Source: Phycisphaerales bacterium (GTDB lineage Bacteria; Planctomycetota; Phycisphaerae; Phycisphaerales; SM1A02). Taken from it: 64,000 bases of DNA. Shown piece after piece: positions 40,613 to 50,473 of this stretch. Within the stretch, counting starts at the first letter, position 1. Every line of letters begins with the position of its first letter. Below the pieces are notes generated by a model. It had not been told where the DNA came from. It saw only the letters and a program-made list of their open reading frames with translations, and made no database searches. The stretch is taken from positions 1 through 64,000 of the forward strand of contig SIAP01000010.1 in assembly GCA_009691725.1 (NCBI GenBank), written 5' to 3'. Both the position numbers and the translations under genes were made by a program.

Positions 40613-42537
40613 GAACTCGCTCCTGTTGCTCGTTGATCAATATAGTTCCTGCACCACACTTCGATGCCCAGCAGCGACAGGAGCGTGTAACTCGCATCGA
40701 CGCGCCCAGAGTCGTTGTCAGCAATCAAGCGTTGCACCGCCGCCGCATCGAACAAACCTCGCCGATTGATGCTCTCTGCGGACAGCAGATCGCCCAGCAG
40801 CGGCTTGAAATCTCGGCGCATCCACCGCCGCAGGGGTGCTGTGAACCCAGACTTCGGACGATAGATGACATCATGTGGAAGAGAGGACTCCATCGCCCTC
40901 TTGAGCACCCATTTTCCCACGCGACCGCGTTGTTTGAGTCGCATGGGAATACGCGCCGCAAACTCGACGAGATCGAGATCGAGGAAGGGCACACGAACTT
41001 CGACTCCAACAGCCATCGACATCTTGTCGGTGTAGGGCAGGTTGTGATCTGCAAGAAAGTATTGTTGTTCAAGCGTGAGCATTCGATCGAGCCGCCCAAC
41101 GGATTCTGGAAGCGGTCGAAGAAAGTCGAGCATCGGATCGGTCGCCCTCGCACTCCCCAACTCCGCCTTGAACTGCGGCGAATAGAGTTGCATGAGATCG
41201 CTCTCACGCGCCCATGCGAAATAGTTTGCCACTCGCGCATCGTCATCGAGTCCCGCGCCACGACAGAGTTTGTTCAACCTGCGCTGCCATGCAATGCGTT
41301 GATCGAGTCTCATCGACATGCCCTCAATCCCACGTCGCAAACCGCCAGGTATCCAACTCCAGAGCGATTCGTAGTTCGCCGCAACATGACGGCGATACCC
41401 AGTGAAGAGATCGTCGCCGCCCGCGCCCGACAGCAGCACTTTCATGCCATGTTCGCGCGCCAACTGACTGATGTAGAGCACATTGAGCGGTGCAGGGTCA
41501 GCGAGGGGTTCGTCCAATTGCACAATCATGCGCTCAAGATCGCCAGCCATCCGCGCCGAATCGATATGCACGATGTCGAGTGCGACGCCGAGGTGTTTCG
41601 CGACGCGCTGTGCGTAGGGAAGATCATCTGTCTCGCCAGCGTCAATTCCTCCAGTGGCCTCGATGGTGAAGCACCGGATCGCAGGATTCTGCTCGCGCGC
41701 GAATGCGACGATCGAGCTCGAATCCAGTCCGCCGGACAGGAACGCTCCAACGGGGACGTCGGCGATGAGTTGCCGCTTCACGGCGGTCCGCAGGTGAGCG
41801 ACCGTCCCTTCAATCGCACTGGTTTCATCGAGATCGGCCTGGACGCCGCGAAAGGGCGGCAGTCGATACCAGATCCACTTGCGTTCGATCCGACCAGCAC
41901 GAATCACCATCGCCTCGCCGGGCAAGACTTTGCGCACTGCTCGCAGAGGCGTTCCCTCACCGGGACACCAGTTGAACGACAGGTATCGGTGCAGTGCAAC
42001 GGGATCGAGTTCGCGCGCCTCCGGCACGAGTGGCAGGAGCCCCTTGATTTCACTGGCGCATGCAAACCCGCGCGATGTGGTGCTGTAATAGAGCGGCTTC
42101 ACGCCGAGCGCGTCGCGCGCAACAAAGAGGCTCTGATCTCGCGCATCCCACATCGCGAAGGCGAAGATGCCGTTGAGTCGCTCAAGCATCGACGCGCCCT
42201 CGTGGAGATACAACGCCAAGAGAACTTCGGTGTCCGACTGACTCTTGAATCGGTGGCCCTTCGATTCAAGTTCGGTCCGCAGTTCTTGAAAGTTGTAGAT
42301 CTCACCATTGAAAACGAGCACGACTTTCCCATCCGGCGACATCATCGGCTGATGACCCAGTGGCGAAAGATCGAGAATAGAAAGTCGACGATGACCGAGT
42401 CCGATGGAGGCTTCGGAATCGCCACGCGAGGGAAAGTAGGTCCCCGAATCGTCTGGCCCTCGGTGCGTGATGCGATCGAGACCGACCTGCAGTGCACCGC
42501 GATCGAAGTTGCCGAAGTAGCCGATTATTCCGCACAT
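40609..42537 (-). CDS. Asparagine synthetase B-like glutamine amidotransferase (copy 1)
   Basis: 642 residues. The mature Cys2 nucleophile is in MCGIIGYFGN, the glutaminase domain has RGPDDSGTY and GEIYNFQELR, and the synthetase domain has the PPi loop GAFLSGGLDSSSIVAF near residue 265. Such AsnB paralogues in polysaccharide loci are usually thought to amidate a sugar carboxylate, not aspartate. Likely substrate here is a uronic acid or precursor; this is inferred from context. A second copy lies at 47153. Start ATG 42537; an 83-base gap separates it from the upstream glycosyltransferase stop. Confidence 0.92.
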   Translation of the reverse strand: MCGIIGYFGNFDRGALQVGLDRITHRGPDDSGTYFPSRGDSEASIGLGHRRLSILDLSPLGHQPMMSPDGKVVLVFNGEIYNFQELRTELESKGHRFKSQSDTEVLLALYLHEGASMLERLNGIFAFAMWDARDQSLFVARDALGVKPLYYSTTSRGFACASEIKGLLPLVPEARELDPVALHRYLSFNWCPGEGTPLRAVRKVLPGEAMVIRAGRIERKWIWYRLPPFRGVQADLDETSAIEGTVAHLRTAVKRQLIADVPVGAFLSGGLDSSSIVAFAREQNPAIRCFTIEATGGIDAGETDDLPYAQRVAKHLGVALDIVHIDSARMAGDLERMIVQLDEPLADPAPLNVLYISQLAREHGMKVLLSGAGGDDLFTGYRRHVAANYESLWSWIPGGLRRGIEGMSMRLDQRIAWQRRLNKLCRGAGLDDDARVANYFAWARESDLMQLYSPQFKAELGSARATDPMLDFLRPLPESVGRLDRMLTLEQQYFLADHNLPYTDKMSMAVGVEVRVPFLDLDLVEFAARIPMRLKQRGRVGKWVLKRAMESSLPHDVIYRPKSGFTAPLRRWMRRDFKPLLGDLLSAESINRRGLFDAAAVQRLIADNDSGRVDASYTLLSLLGIEVWCRNYIDQRATGASS

Positions 42538-42620
42538 AAGTGAATGGCAAGGATGAATCTAAATCGTGAATGGAGCCTCTCGAAGTGCCGGCCGAGTTAT
42601 AGACACAACGATCTGCGCAT

Positions 42621-43838
42621 TCACGAACTACATCGGTTGCACTGGCGAGGTTCGTGAACAACAATCGGAAAGTCTTTTCGGACATCCCACAAATCATCTG
42701 CATCCTCACCGCAGACTGCTCGCTCGATTGCATGCTGCTGATAACTCGAGTTCCAGAAGCGATCCACGATGGCATGACACGCATCGCGAACCGCATCCGA
42801 CGGAAAGGACGTCCTCAGCCAAGGCATGATTGCATCGGCGAGCGATCCAACATCGCCCTTGGTGAAATACGCACCGGTCCTTCCCGGGATGATGGCCTCC
42901 CATTCGGGACCTTGATCGTCGCCATCGCCATGCGAGATGACCGGCACGCCATAGACCATGCTGTGCGTCACCGTCAACCCGACGCGACCCGGCGAAACCG
43001 TCACATTCGACGACATGATCAGCTCTGCAATTCGCTGTTCGTCATAGCACGCACCTTCGAAGTGCACGCGAATGCCACGCGCGGATGCAAGTGCCTCGAG
43101 ATCGCCTCGGACAGGGCCATCGCCGATCAGAATAATGTTGACCGCAGTCGACCGTCGTTTCAATTCGGCAGCAGCCTCGATCAGAAGATCGAGCCTGCGC
43201 ACCGCGACCAGACGCGTCGAGCACACCAGGACTGGCGTGCGATCCTCGCCAAAGAGATCAACACGCACCTGCGATCGCACTGCGCCAGTGACTCGTTCAC
43301 GCGCCGCGATTTGCTCGCGAAGATCCTGGCTGTTGTAGATCACATGCAACTTCGCAGGACTCCAGCCAAGGTCCATCGCGAACTGCTTTGCGCGTCGACC
43401 ATAGAACATCTGCACTCCAGCGAGTGCGTGCAGCGCTCTTCGGATGAGACCATTGACTCCACGCGGCGGCGCGAGGAACCCGTGCCCCCAGAACATCACC
43501 TGTTTGCCAAAGAGGCGTGCGAGGAACGCGCCGATCCATGTGCACGGCCAGTGCGGCACGGGGTGAAAGACAATCGTGTCATACGCCGGATTGAATGCGA
43601 TACGAATCGCTCCCCACTGCCACATGAACGGACCACCCATGTGATATGTCGGCGTGCGGACAAATCGGACGTGATCGCTCAAGACTGCTGGTTCGATGGA
43701 ATGGAGATACTCGTGATCGTCTCCGAAAAATGTGAAGTCGGCTCGCTCGCTGCGTGCGAGTGCTTCGACAATCGCGCGCCGATAGTGCGGATAGAAGTGA
43801 TACACCACCGCAACGGATGGGCGCGGGCGGGCTGTCAT
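42621..43838 (-). CDS. Glycosyltransferase (GT4/GT1-like), paralogue of 44398-45579
   Basis: 405 residues with GT-B architecture: N-terminal VAVVYHFYPHYRRAIVEAL, WGHGFLAPPRGVN in the middle, and a UDP/GDP-site region ELIMSSNVTVSPGRVGLTVTHSMVYGVPVI with conserved Glu following in GPEWEAI. The sugar transferred is unknown. It is clearly paralogous to the next-but-one gene (YHFFAHYRETIVERL, WSHGFLGPPKGVKG). ATG 43838 overlaps the acyltransferase stop (ATGA, 43835-43838). Confidence 0.9.
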   Translation of the reverse strand: MTARPRPSVAVVYHFYPHYRRAIVEALARSERADFTFFGDDHEYLHSIEPAVLSDHVRFVRTPTYHMGGPFMWQWGAIRIAFNPAYDTIVFHPVPHWPCTWIGAFLARLFGKQVMFWGHGFLAPPRGVNGLIRRALHALAGVQMFYGRRAKQFAMDLGWSPAKLHVIYNSQDLREQIAARERVTGAVRSQVRVDLFGEDRTPVLVCSTRLVAVRRLDLLIEAAAELKRRSTAVNIILIGDGPVRGDLEALASARGIRVHFEGACYDEQRIAELIMSSNVTVSPGRVGLTVTHSMVYGVPVISHGDGDDQGPEWEAIIPGRTGAYFTKGDVGSLADAIMPWLRTSFPSDAVRDACHAIVDRFWNSSYQQHAIERAVCGEDADDLWDVRKDFPIVVHEPRQCNRCSS

Positions 43839-44401
43839 GCGTCAAGCTGCGGCTTGGCAAGACTGCCATGCACCAATGGACCGTTGAGCATCGCATCATG
43901 TCGCGCGCGATCTGCTGGATCTGGAAAGCGATCGCTGATTTTCTTTGCTGGGATCCCACCGTAAATCTCATAGGGCGGTACATCCTTGGTCACCACCGCG
44001 CCAGCCGCAACGATCGCACCGCGACCGATGCGAACCCCCTGCATGATCGTCACTGCATGACCGATCCATGCGTCATCTTCGATCACGGTCTCCAGGATCG
44101 CCGGTCGTCCGCTGAAAATGCTCGGCACACCAGGCAGACCTGGGCGGTGATCCCCACCCACCACCGCCACATATGGCGCAAGCAGCACATATCGACCAAG
44201 CACAACACGCGCTTGCAGCATGCAATTGTTGTTCATGAACGAATACGCACCTGCGACAAGGTCCGGCATGACGATGCACCCCGCGCCCATATAGAAAGTC
44301 GGGTGGACATGCTTCAGTCCGTGCCGAATTCGCCGACACGCCATCAGCCTCCCTCGCAGGAAGAGGAAACACCAACTGCGACCAAGCATCTTTCGAATCA
44401 T
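43835..44401 (-). CDS. Hexapeptide-repeat acyltransferase
   Basis: 188 residues. A left-handed beta-helix with repeats GAGCIVMPDLVAGAYSF, WIGHAVTIMQGVRIGRGAIVAAGAVVTKDVP and ends with YEIYGGIPAKKI, the usual CatB/Vat/maltose-acetyltransferase tail. The His in VVGGDHRPGLPG is the expected catalytic base. It probably acetylates a sugar or other hydroxyl on the polysaccharide precursor. Coupled on both sides: ATG 44401 overlaps the upstream glycosyltransferase stop (44398), and its stop overlaps the next start. Confidence 0.9.
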   Translation of the reverse strand: MIRKMLGRSWCFLFLRGRLMACRRIRHGLKHVHPTFYMGAGCIVMPDLVAGAYSFMNNNCMLQARVVLGRYVLLAPYVAVVGGDHRPGLPGVPSIFSGRPAILETVIEDDAWIGHAVTIMQGVRIGRGAIVAAGAVVTKDVPPYEIYGGIPAKKISDRFPDPADRARHDAMLNGPLVHGSLAKPQLDA

Positions 44402-45579
44402 GTGCTCGCGCTCCTTGAAGTCTGTTCACGCAGAAAAAACAAATCATCGGCAGGATAGCCACGCACGGCGTGCTCGATCGCACCCTGCTGAAAGGATGGT
44501 GACCAGAATCGCTCAACCATCGCGATACACGCCGCACGCGTTTTGGATCGATCGATCCCCCGCTGCAGCCATGGACGCATCACCCGTGCAAGGTCGGCGG
44601 TATCGCCGAGCGTGAAGAAGTCTCCAGTGACGCCGGGAACCACAGCTTCAACTTCGGGAGCTTGCTTCGCCATCGATCCATGAGTCACCACCGGAACGCC
44701 AAACGCCATACTGTGAATCGCCGTCAGCCCGACGAACCCCGGCGACACGGTGACATCCGACGCGCTAATCAATCGCGCCAGTCGCGCATCGTCGTAGCAA
44801 ACACCCGTGAAGTGCGCATCGATGCCGGCGTCGCGCGCACGCTTTTCCAATTCGCCGCGACATGATCCATCACCGACAATCAATAGGTTCGCTTTGATGC
44901 CCTCCGTCCGCAGCGTCGCCAGCGCAGTCACGAGCATGTCGAGTCTCTTGGATGGCTGCAGACGACAGGAGCAGAACGCGATGGGGAGTGATGGATCGGC
45001 GAAGAGCGACGCCCGCAGGTCGGTGAGTTCCTGTTGGGTCACCGACCCGCGAGAACGGATCTGCGAGTCCAGGTCGAGGCAGTTGTGAACGACATGCAGC
45101 GCAGATGGATCCCATCCGATTTCGATCGCGTGCTGCTTGGCCCACCTGCCATAAAAAAGATGCGCGTGTGCGAGCCGAAAGAACGCACGCCGAAAGAGCC
45201 CCTTGACGCCCTTGGGTGGACCGAGAAATCCATGACTCCAAAACAGGACGCGCTTGCCGGTCATGCGCGCTGCGATGGCTGCAATCCATGTGGCAATCCA
45301 ATAGGCGTTGCCGAGGAAGCACACTTGATCGAACTCGCGCGAGAGGGCGATGCGAATGATCCCGCTCTGCCACATGACCGAGCGATAGATGCGCGTGGTC
45401 TTGCAGGACCGAAACCGCACTTGTTGGCTGAAGTGCGCTGGCTTGATCGCGCTCTCGTAATCATGGTCATCGCCGAAAAAGACGAAGTCTGCGGCGGTGC
45501 TGCGCGCGAGCCGTTCAACGATCGTCTCGCGGTAGTGTGCGAAAAAGTGATAGATGATTGCGATGCGCGGTCGCCTCAT
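44398..45579 (-). CDS. Glycosyltransferase (GT4/GT1-like), paralogue of 42621-43838
   Basis: 393 residues from ATG 45579. The motif layout matches the paralogue: IAIIYHFFAHYRETIVERL, LFWSHGFLGPPKGVKG, LISASDVTVSPGFVGLTAIHSMAFGVPV with APEVEAVV after it. Start choice: ATG 45579 overlaps the flippase stop by ATGA, like its neighbours; ATG 45591, four codons earlier (MADD), is an alternative. The frame stays open far upstream but only overlaps the flippase gene there. Sugar donor unknown. Confidence 0.9.
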   Translation of the reverse strand: MRRPRIAIIYHFFAHYRETIVERLARSTAADFVFFGDDHDYESAIKPAHFSQQVRFRSCKTTRIYRSVMWQSGIIRIALSREFDQVCFLGNAYWIATWIAAIAARMTGKRVLFWSHGFLGPPKGVKGLFRRAFFRLAHAHLFYGRWAKQHAIEIGWDPSALHVVHNCLDLDSQIRSRGSVTQQELTDLRASLFADPSLPIAFCSCRLQPSKRLDMLVTALATLRTEGIKANLLIVGDGSCRGELEKRARDAGIDAHFTGVCYDDARLARLISASDVTVSPGFVGLTAIHSMAFGVPVVTHGSMAKQAPEVEAVVPGVTGDFFTLGDTADLARVMRPWLQRGIDRSKTRAACIAMVERFWSPSFQQGAIEHAVRGYPADDLFFLREQTSRSAST

Positions 45580-47156
45580 GTCGTCAGCCATTGTGGGGCA
45601 ATTCGGCGCAGAAGGCGAGTCGCCATAGGCGCCAATTCTCGGTACGCAGCAGGTTGACTCCATCGAATTGCCAACAGCGATGCGATGAACGCGAGCGGAC
45701 CCACCAAACAGAGTGCGATCACCGCTCCCGTGCTGCCGAACCTCTCCAGAAACAGCCACGCGCCCCATGCTGCGAGCGCGATCGGTGCAGCTGTCGTCCA
45801 CGGTGCCACCAGCGTTCCAATGGACGACCACACTGATCCACCCACATCACGCAGGCACAACCACACAGCGACTGGCAAGCTCACTCCCCACACAATCGCA
45901 GCGCACACTGCAACGCCACACGCTCCATAGTGTGTCGCAGCGATCGAGTATGCCGCGACGGAGATTGCGAACTGCGTCGCCTGCCAGACGAAGTAGGTGC
46001 CAAATCGCCCTTGTGCGCGCATGAGCGCCATGGTGGGAGCAGTCGCGAAGTACACACCTTCCATCATGCTCAGCACTGCAAAGACCATGATCGCTCCCTC
46101 CCACTTGGCGGAGAAGAACAGTCGGAAGAGTGGTTCGGCAAGCGCTGCCTGCAAGAGACAGACCGGCACCGCGACGGCGCCGATCGTGCGAAGCACACGC
46201 ACGAATCCCTCCGCTTGACGGAGCGTGTCCTGACCAAGCCGCGCAAAGATCGGCTGCAACACCGTCCCCAATTGCGATGCGATCAATCCGTTGGCTTGCG
46301 CTGAAAGCATGAAGGCGAAGGCATAGAGACCAGTCTGTTCATCGTTGGAGAAGTAACTCAACACCACCGCTGGCAAGAGCACCACGACATTGTGCGCATA
46401 CTGTGCGCTTGCCGCAAGAAGAAACTCGCCGACAATGCGCCTGCGAATGCGGGCGTGATGCGGTGACCGGTTCGACGCGTTGGATCGCGCCGCGACTGGT
46501 CCAGGCGCAACAGTTCCTGCGTGCTGGATCGACCTGTACCACATCGCACGTGCGAACATCGTCACCACCTGGGGAAGCACCAGCGAAAGCGCGCTGCAAT
46601 TCGAGAACGCCATCACGACCGTCGCGAGTGTTGCGACAAGTTGCGTCGATCCATCGACGATGGCGATCGAGCGATACTGCAGATTGACGCGAAGACGCGC
46701 GTGTGCGACTGTGGCGATGCCATCGCCGATCGGTCGCAGTGACACGACCCACACAAGCCCGACCAGAATTCCCGTAGGAAAGTTGTGAAACACCATTCCG
46801 ACTACTGGTGCGGCAAGCGCTATGAGTATTGTCGTCGCAATGCCAACGGTGAGCGCGAGCCGTGATGCGATGGGCGCGATCAACTCGAAGCGCTTGCGAT
46901 GCGTCACCAGGACATCGCCCACGGTGAGTGGTGGCAAGATCACCAAGAAGACTCCAACGGCAAGCACCAACGACGCCAGTCCAAACTCGTCTGGGGTGAG
47001 CCGAAGTGCGACCACCCACATCGCACCCATCGTTGCAACCTTGTTGATCACCGCCTGCGCAGAGGTCCATGTTGTGCCGCGCGTCGCCGTCGCAGCGAGA
47101 CCACCGCTGTTCCCCGAAGCGTCGCGGGACGAATCGGTGGGTGCGTGTTCGTTCAT
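45576..47156 (-). CDS. Wzx-type polysaccharide flippase (oligosaccharide translocase)
   Basis: 526 residues with about 12-14 hydrophobic helices in the pattern of the MATE-like Wzx/MurJ superfamily (WVVALRLTPDEFGLASLVLAVGVFL is the characteristic first-helix pair). It would move lipid-linked repeat units across the inner membrane. A central loop contains a basic low-complexity stretch (SNRSPHHARIRRR). ATG 47156 overlaps the stop of asnB copy 2 (ATGA) and the gene overlaps the next glycosyltransferase start. Together with the Wzy-like gene at 49097 it indicates a Wzx/Wzy-type pathway. Confidence 0.88.
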   Translation of the reverse strand: MNEHAPTDSSRDASGNSGGLAATATRGTTWTSAQAVINKVATMGAMWVVALRLTPDEFGLASLVLAVGVFLVILPPLTVGDVLVTHRKRFELIAPIASRLALTVGIATTILIALAAPVVGMVFHNFPTGILVGLVWVVSLRPIGDGIATVAHARLRVNLQYRSIAIVDGSTQLVATLATVVMAFSNCSALSLVLPQVVTMFARAMWYRSIQHAGTVAPGPVAARSNASNRSPHHARIRRRIVGEFLLAASAQYAHNVVVLLPAVVLSYFSNDEQTGLYAFAFMLSAQANGLIASQLGTVLQPIFARLGQDTLRQAEGFVRVLRTIGAVAVPVCLLQAALAEPLFRLFFSAKWEGAIMVFAVLSMMEGVYFATAPTMALMRAQGRFGTYFVWQATQFAISVAAYSIAATHYGACGVAVCAAIVWGVSLPVAVWLCLRDVGGSVWSSIGTLVAPWTTAAPIALAAWGAWLFLERFGSTGAVIALCLVGPLAFIASLLAIRWSQPAAYRELAPMATRLLRRIAPQWLTT

Positions 47157-49093
47157 GGACTCGTGCGCACGCGTGGTGCGTTTGCCGACGCGCGCGACAT
47201 TCCCTGCGCCCAGCACTCGAGCACAAGCATGTGTATGAGCAGCGGGAATGGTCTGCCTAGCCAATCGGTCGTGCGCGTGACATTGTCATACGCACCTTTG
47301 CGCAGAATGCCAGACTGCACGAGTGCACCACTCCGCAAGTCGCCGATGTGACGACTAAAAATAGCCTCGTACCAGCGACGCCACGGCGGCGAGAATCCGC
47401 GCTTGGTCCGCTCGAACACAAACTTTGGAACGATGTCCCGTGATGCCTCGCGAAGCCACGCCTTTGCTGGAAGATGATGATCCGGTCGCGCCTTTCGTAA
47501 TCCGATGACGGTCTCGATCAGTCGGTAGTCCACGAGTGGAAGTCGGCTCTCCACGCTGGTCGCCATACTCAATCGATCTCCCTGGGCAATGCCGTTGACG
47601 GACATGTAGGTCTCGCTCACAAGCTTGGTCAATGAAATGTCGGTGCGTGGATAGAACTGCTCGCCGCGAAAGAGCGCGGTTGCATCTGTCAGCCTTGCTT
47701 CGTCCCAGCACGCCAGAATGTTTGGCGCCATCGCATCGGCGAAGCGCCAAGTGTTGTGCGGGTCCCAGAATGGCAATTGATGTCGATGGCTATGCTTGTC
47801 TTCGCGCCAATTTCTCCAGCCCTTGGCGAGACCGCACCCATTTTCGAGCCAATCAATCGCGCCTGTCCAACTGACGGGTGGCTTGGTGAGCGTCACGTAA
47901 TCAGCCAGTCCAGCCTCGCCGCGCAGCATTTTCTCACGTCGCTCGCAGCGAATCGCGGCATCGCGCAACCACTTGTAGCCCCAGAACAACTCATCACCAC
48001 CATGACCCATCAGCATCACGGGAACGCCATGTTCACGCGCCATCTGCATGACCGCGAAGTAACTCGCTCCAGCAAGATCCGCTGTTGGATCGTCGCGCTT
48101 GAAGCAGATGTCGGCGAATGAATCCGCCGCCTCTTGTGTTCGCATCTGGCGAACATGCATCGTGATCCCAACCTGGTCGGCAAACTCTTTGGCAAGTCCT
48201 GTTTCGTCCTGCCACGCTCCGCCCTCGTAGCCAATGGAGAACGCCGTGACCTTGTCGTGCAATTCGCGCTGCGCCAACATTGCGATGAGACTCGAATCGA
48301 CTCCGCCCGAGAGTGCGATCCCCACAGGCACATCCGATCGCACCACGAGCGACGAGAGTTCTTCGAGCATGGCGCGAACTGTGGTTCCAGGATCTGCATC
48401 AATCGGCGGCGCATCCTCCATCCGCCACCAGCAGCGCTGTGTCACGCGCCAGGGCCGCAGATCGATTTCAACGAGATGACCGCCAGGCAGTTTCTCCACG
48501 CCTCGCACGGCGGTCCATGGTTCGGGAACGAAGCCGTAGTGCATGAAGAGATTCACACCACCGGGATCAATCTCGAATGGAACAGCACCGGAGGCAATCA
48601 GACCGCGCAATTCGCTTGCGAAGACCAGTCGATTTCCCTTCCACGACAGATAGAGCGGCTTCTCGCCGATGCGGTCGCGCGCAATGAGGACGCGTTGCTT
48701 CGTTCGGTCGAGCAGCGCGAACGCAAACATCCCGCGCAAGTGCTTCACACAATCGGATCCATACTCCTCGTAGAGATGCACAATTGTTTCGCAGTCGCTG
48801 CGGGTGTGAAATCGGTGTCCGCGCGACTCGAGGTCCCGGCGCAACTCGACGAAATTGTAGATCTCTCCGTTGGCCACCAGCGCAATCGACTTATCCTCAT
48901 TGAAAAGTGGTTGCCATCCGCCTTGAAGGTCGATGATCGCCAGTCTGCGCATCCCAAGAGCGACATGTTCATGGTTGATGAATCCCTCACCATCTGGACC
49001 TCGGTGAACGAGTGCGTCTGCGAGATGCCGGATCAGTTGCGTGTCGCCGTCAACGATCCCCGCCATTGAGATGATTCCAAATATTCCACACAT
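47153..49093 (-). CDS. Asparagine synthetase B-like glutamine amidotransferase (copy 2)
   Basis: 646 residues. N-terminal Cys2 (MCGIFGIISM), RGPDGEGF, GEIYNFVELRR and the PPi loop GIALSGGVDSSLIAML are intact. It is only a distant paralogue of copy 1 (different spacing and C-terminus), so it probably acts on a different carboxylate or acceptor. Located between the Wzy-like gene (3-base gap) and the flippase (ATGA overlap). A housekeeping role in asparagine synthesis cannot be excluded but is less likely in this context. Confidence 0.92.
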   Translation of the reverse strand: MCGIFGIISMAGIVDGDTQLIRHLADALVHRGPDGEGFINHEHVALGMRRLAIIDLQGGWQPLFNEDKSIALVANGEIYNFVELRRDLESRGHRFHTRSDCETIVHLYEEYGSDCVKHLRGMFAFALLDRTKQRVLIARDRIGEKPLYLSWKGNRLVFASELRGLIASGAVPFEIDPGGVNLFMHYGFVPEPWTAVRGVEKLPGGHLVEIDLRPWRVTQRCWWRMEDAPPIDADPGTTVRAMLEELSSLVVRSDVPVGIALSGGVDSSLIAMLAQRELHDKVTAFSIGYEGGAWQDETGLAKEFADQVGITMHVRQMRTQEAADSFADICFKRDDPTADLAGASYFAVMQMAREHGVPVMLMGHGGDELFWGYKWLRDAAIRCERREKMLRGEAGLADYVTLTKPPVSWTGAIDWLENGCGLAKGWRNWREDKHSHRHQLPFWDPHNTWRFADAMAPNILACWDEARLTDATALFRGEQFYPRTDISLTKLVSETYMSVNGIAQGDRLSMATSVESRLPLVDYRLIETVIGLRKARPDHHLPAKAWLREASRDIVPKFVFERTKRGFSPPWRRWYEAIFSRHIGDLRSGALVQSGILRKGAYDNVTRTTDWLGRPFPLLIHMLVLECWAQGMSRASANAPRVRTSP

Positions 49094-49096
49094 GGT

Positions 49097-50431
49097 CTAT
49101 TGGGCGGGCGCGTCGTCGAGGTCTTGGGAGCTTTCCTCGTCGGCCGCGAGCATCGCCCGATCATAGTCCTCTTCTTCGGTGCGCTTTCGAAGTCGCGCCA
49201 ACACCACGATGATCAAGAAGAAGGTCATCGCGGCCCAGAGGTATCCCTGCTTGTTCACCAGCAGCACTTGGTACGCCAAGAACGCCAGCAGCACGGACAG
49301 CGTCGTGCGCGCGATGGGATCCTCTGCAAATCGCCTGAAGAGCCAGAGAGAGTTCTTCACGCTGATCCCCATCATGATCGAGAACAAGATGAACATCGGA
49401 ATGCCGAGTTCCGCAAGGATGTCAATGAACATCACGTGCGAGTAGGGTTCTTTCCCCGCGCGCGTGATCGATGTGAAGGCGTTGAATCCCAGACCTGCCA
49501 CCCACGCGAGGGGGCTCTTTAAGAATGCGCCAACCAGATCCAGAACATTGGCGATTCGAATCTCGGTTCCACCTGCCAGGGTGTCGGCGTCCCAGCGACG
49601 CATTTCTGCGGCTCCCAGAATCATCGATGCGACATACAGCACGATCGGAACGAGCACGATGGCGCCCACGGCGGTCCAGATGAACCCCATGATGTTCTTG
49701 ACCTTGGTGGAGATGGGATAAAAGACCAGTGCCAAGATGACTGCAAAGACGATCTGTCCGCGCGAGCCGGATTGCAGCGCCAGAACCGCGCCGAGAAAAA
49801 ATCCTCCAACTCGGAGGAGATTGGTGAAGATGGAACCGGCACCGACCCGAAAGAGCGCGGCGACGAGGAGCAGGTTCCCACCAAGTTCTCCCATGGCCAG
49901 TGGGTTGGTTCGGATGAGCGCGCTGAGATTGACGCCCAATCGCCCAGACCAGAAGGTGAACTTGGGATTGGTCAACACCAGCAGGACGACGACGACACCA
50001 TAAATGAGGAATGCACGGAGGAACTTCGTCGCCGATTCCATGTCATCGATGAGCAAGGGTGCGACCATGACAAAGAGCACCATGTACGGCAAACCATTCG
50101 TGATCAGTGGCAATCCAGTCTCGATCGAGGGCGACCACGCCATGGAGATCAGCGACCACGCAAAGAGAATGATTGTTCCGCACCACACCAATGAGAAGTA
50201 CCCGAGCACTGGTCGATGCTGTGTCGCAATCGTGCGCATCGCACCAATTCCAACGGAGAGTGCCGTCAACACATTCGCAAGCGGCAAGATGTTCAAGAAG
50301 ATCGGCGACGATGCTTGCAGCGCCTGCTCAAGCGTGTACATGACGAGAACCAATGCGAGTCCCCACGCTGGACTCAGCATCGCCCGCAGACAACCCAGCG
50401 CAAATGCGCCAACCGTCAGGACTTCAAACAC
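49097..50431 (-). CDS. O-antigen ligase/polymerase (Wzy/WaaL-like) membrane protein
   Basis: 444 residues, about 11-12 transmembrane helices with a larger periplasmic loop in the second half (MILGAAEMRRWDADTLAGGTEIR--AWVAGLGFNAF--KEPYSHVMFIDILAELG). The SGSRGQIV motif before the loop and the GxG-N-x-H-like region are hallmarks of the O-antigen ligase/polymerase family. Expected role: polymerising or attaching the polysaccharide outside the inner membrane. The cytoplasmic C-terminus is highly acidic. The start is GTG 50431; the gap to the upstream gene is 42 bases. Confidence 0.88.
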   Translation of the reverse strand: MFEVLTVGAFALGCLRAMLSPAWGLALVLVMYTLEQALQASSPIFLNILPLANVLTALSVGIGAMRTIATQHRPVLGYFSLVWCGTIILFAWSLISMAWSPSIETGLPLITNGLPYMVLFVMVAPLLIDDMESATKFLRAFLIYGVVVVLLVLTNPKFTFWSGRLGVNLSALIRTNPLAMGELGGNLLLVAALFRVGAGSIFTNLLRVGGFFLGAVLALQSGSRGQIVFAVILALVFYPISTKVKNIMGFIWTAVGAIVLVPIVLYVASMILGAAEMRRWDADTLAGGTEIRIANVLDLVGAFLKSPLAWVAGLGFNAFTSITRAGKEPYSHVMFIDILAELGIPMFILFSIMMGISVKNSLWLFRRFAEDPIARTTLSVLLAFLAYQVLLVNKQGYLWAAMTFFLIIVVLARLRKRTEEEDYDRAMLAADEESSQDLDDAPAQ

Positions 50432-50473
50432 CCGCGGCCCTTCTCCGCGCGGTCATCCAATGCACGAAATGGC

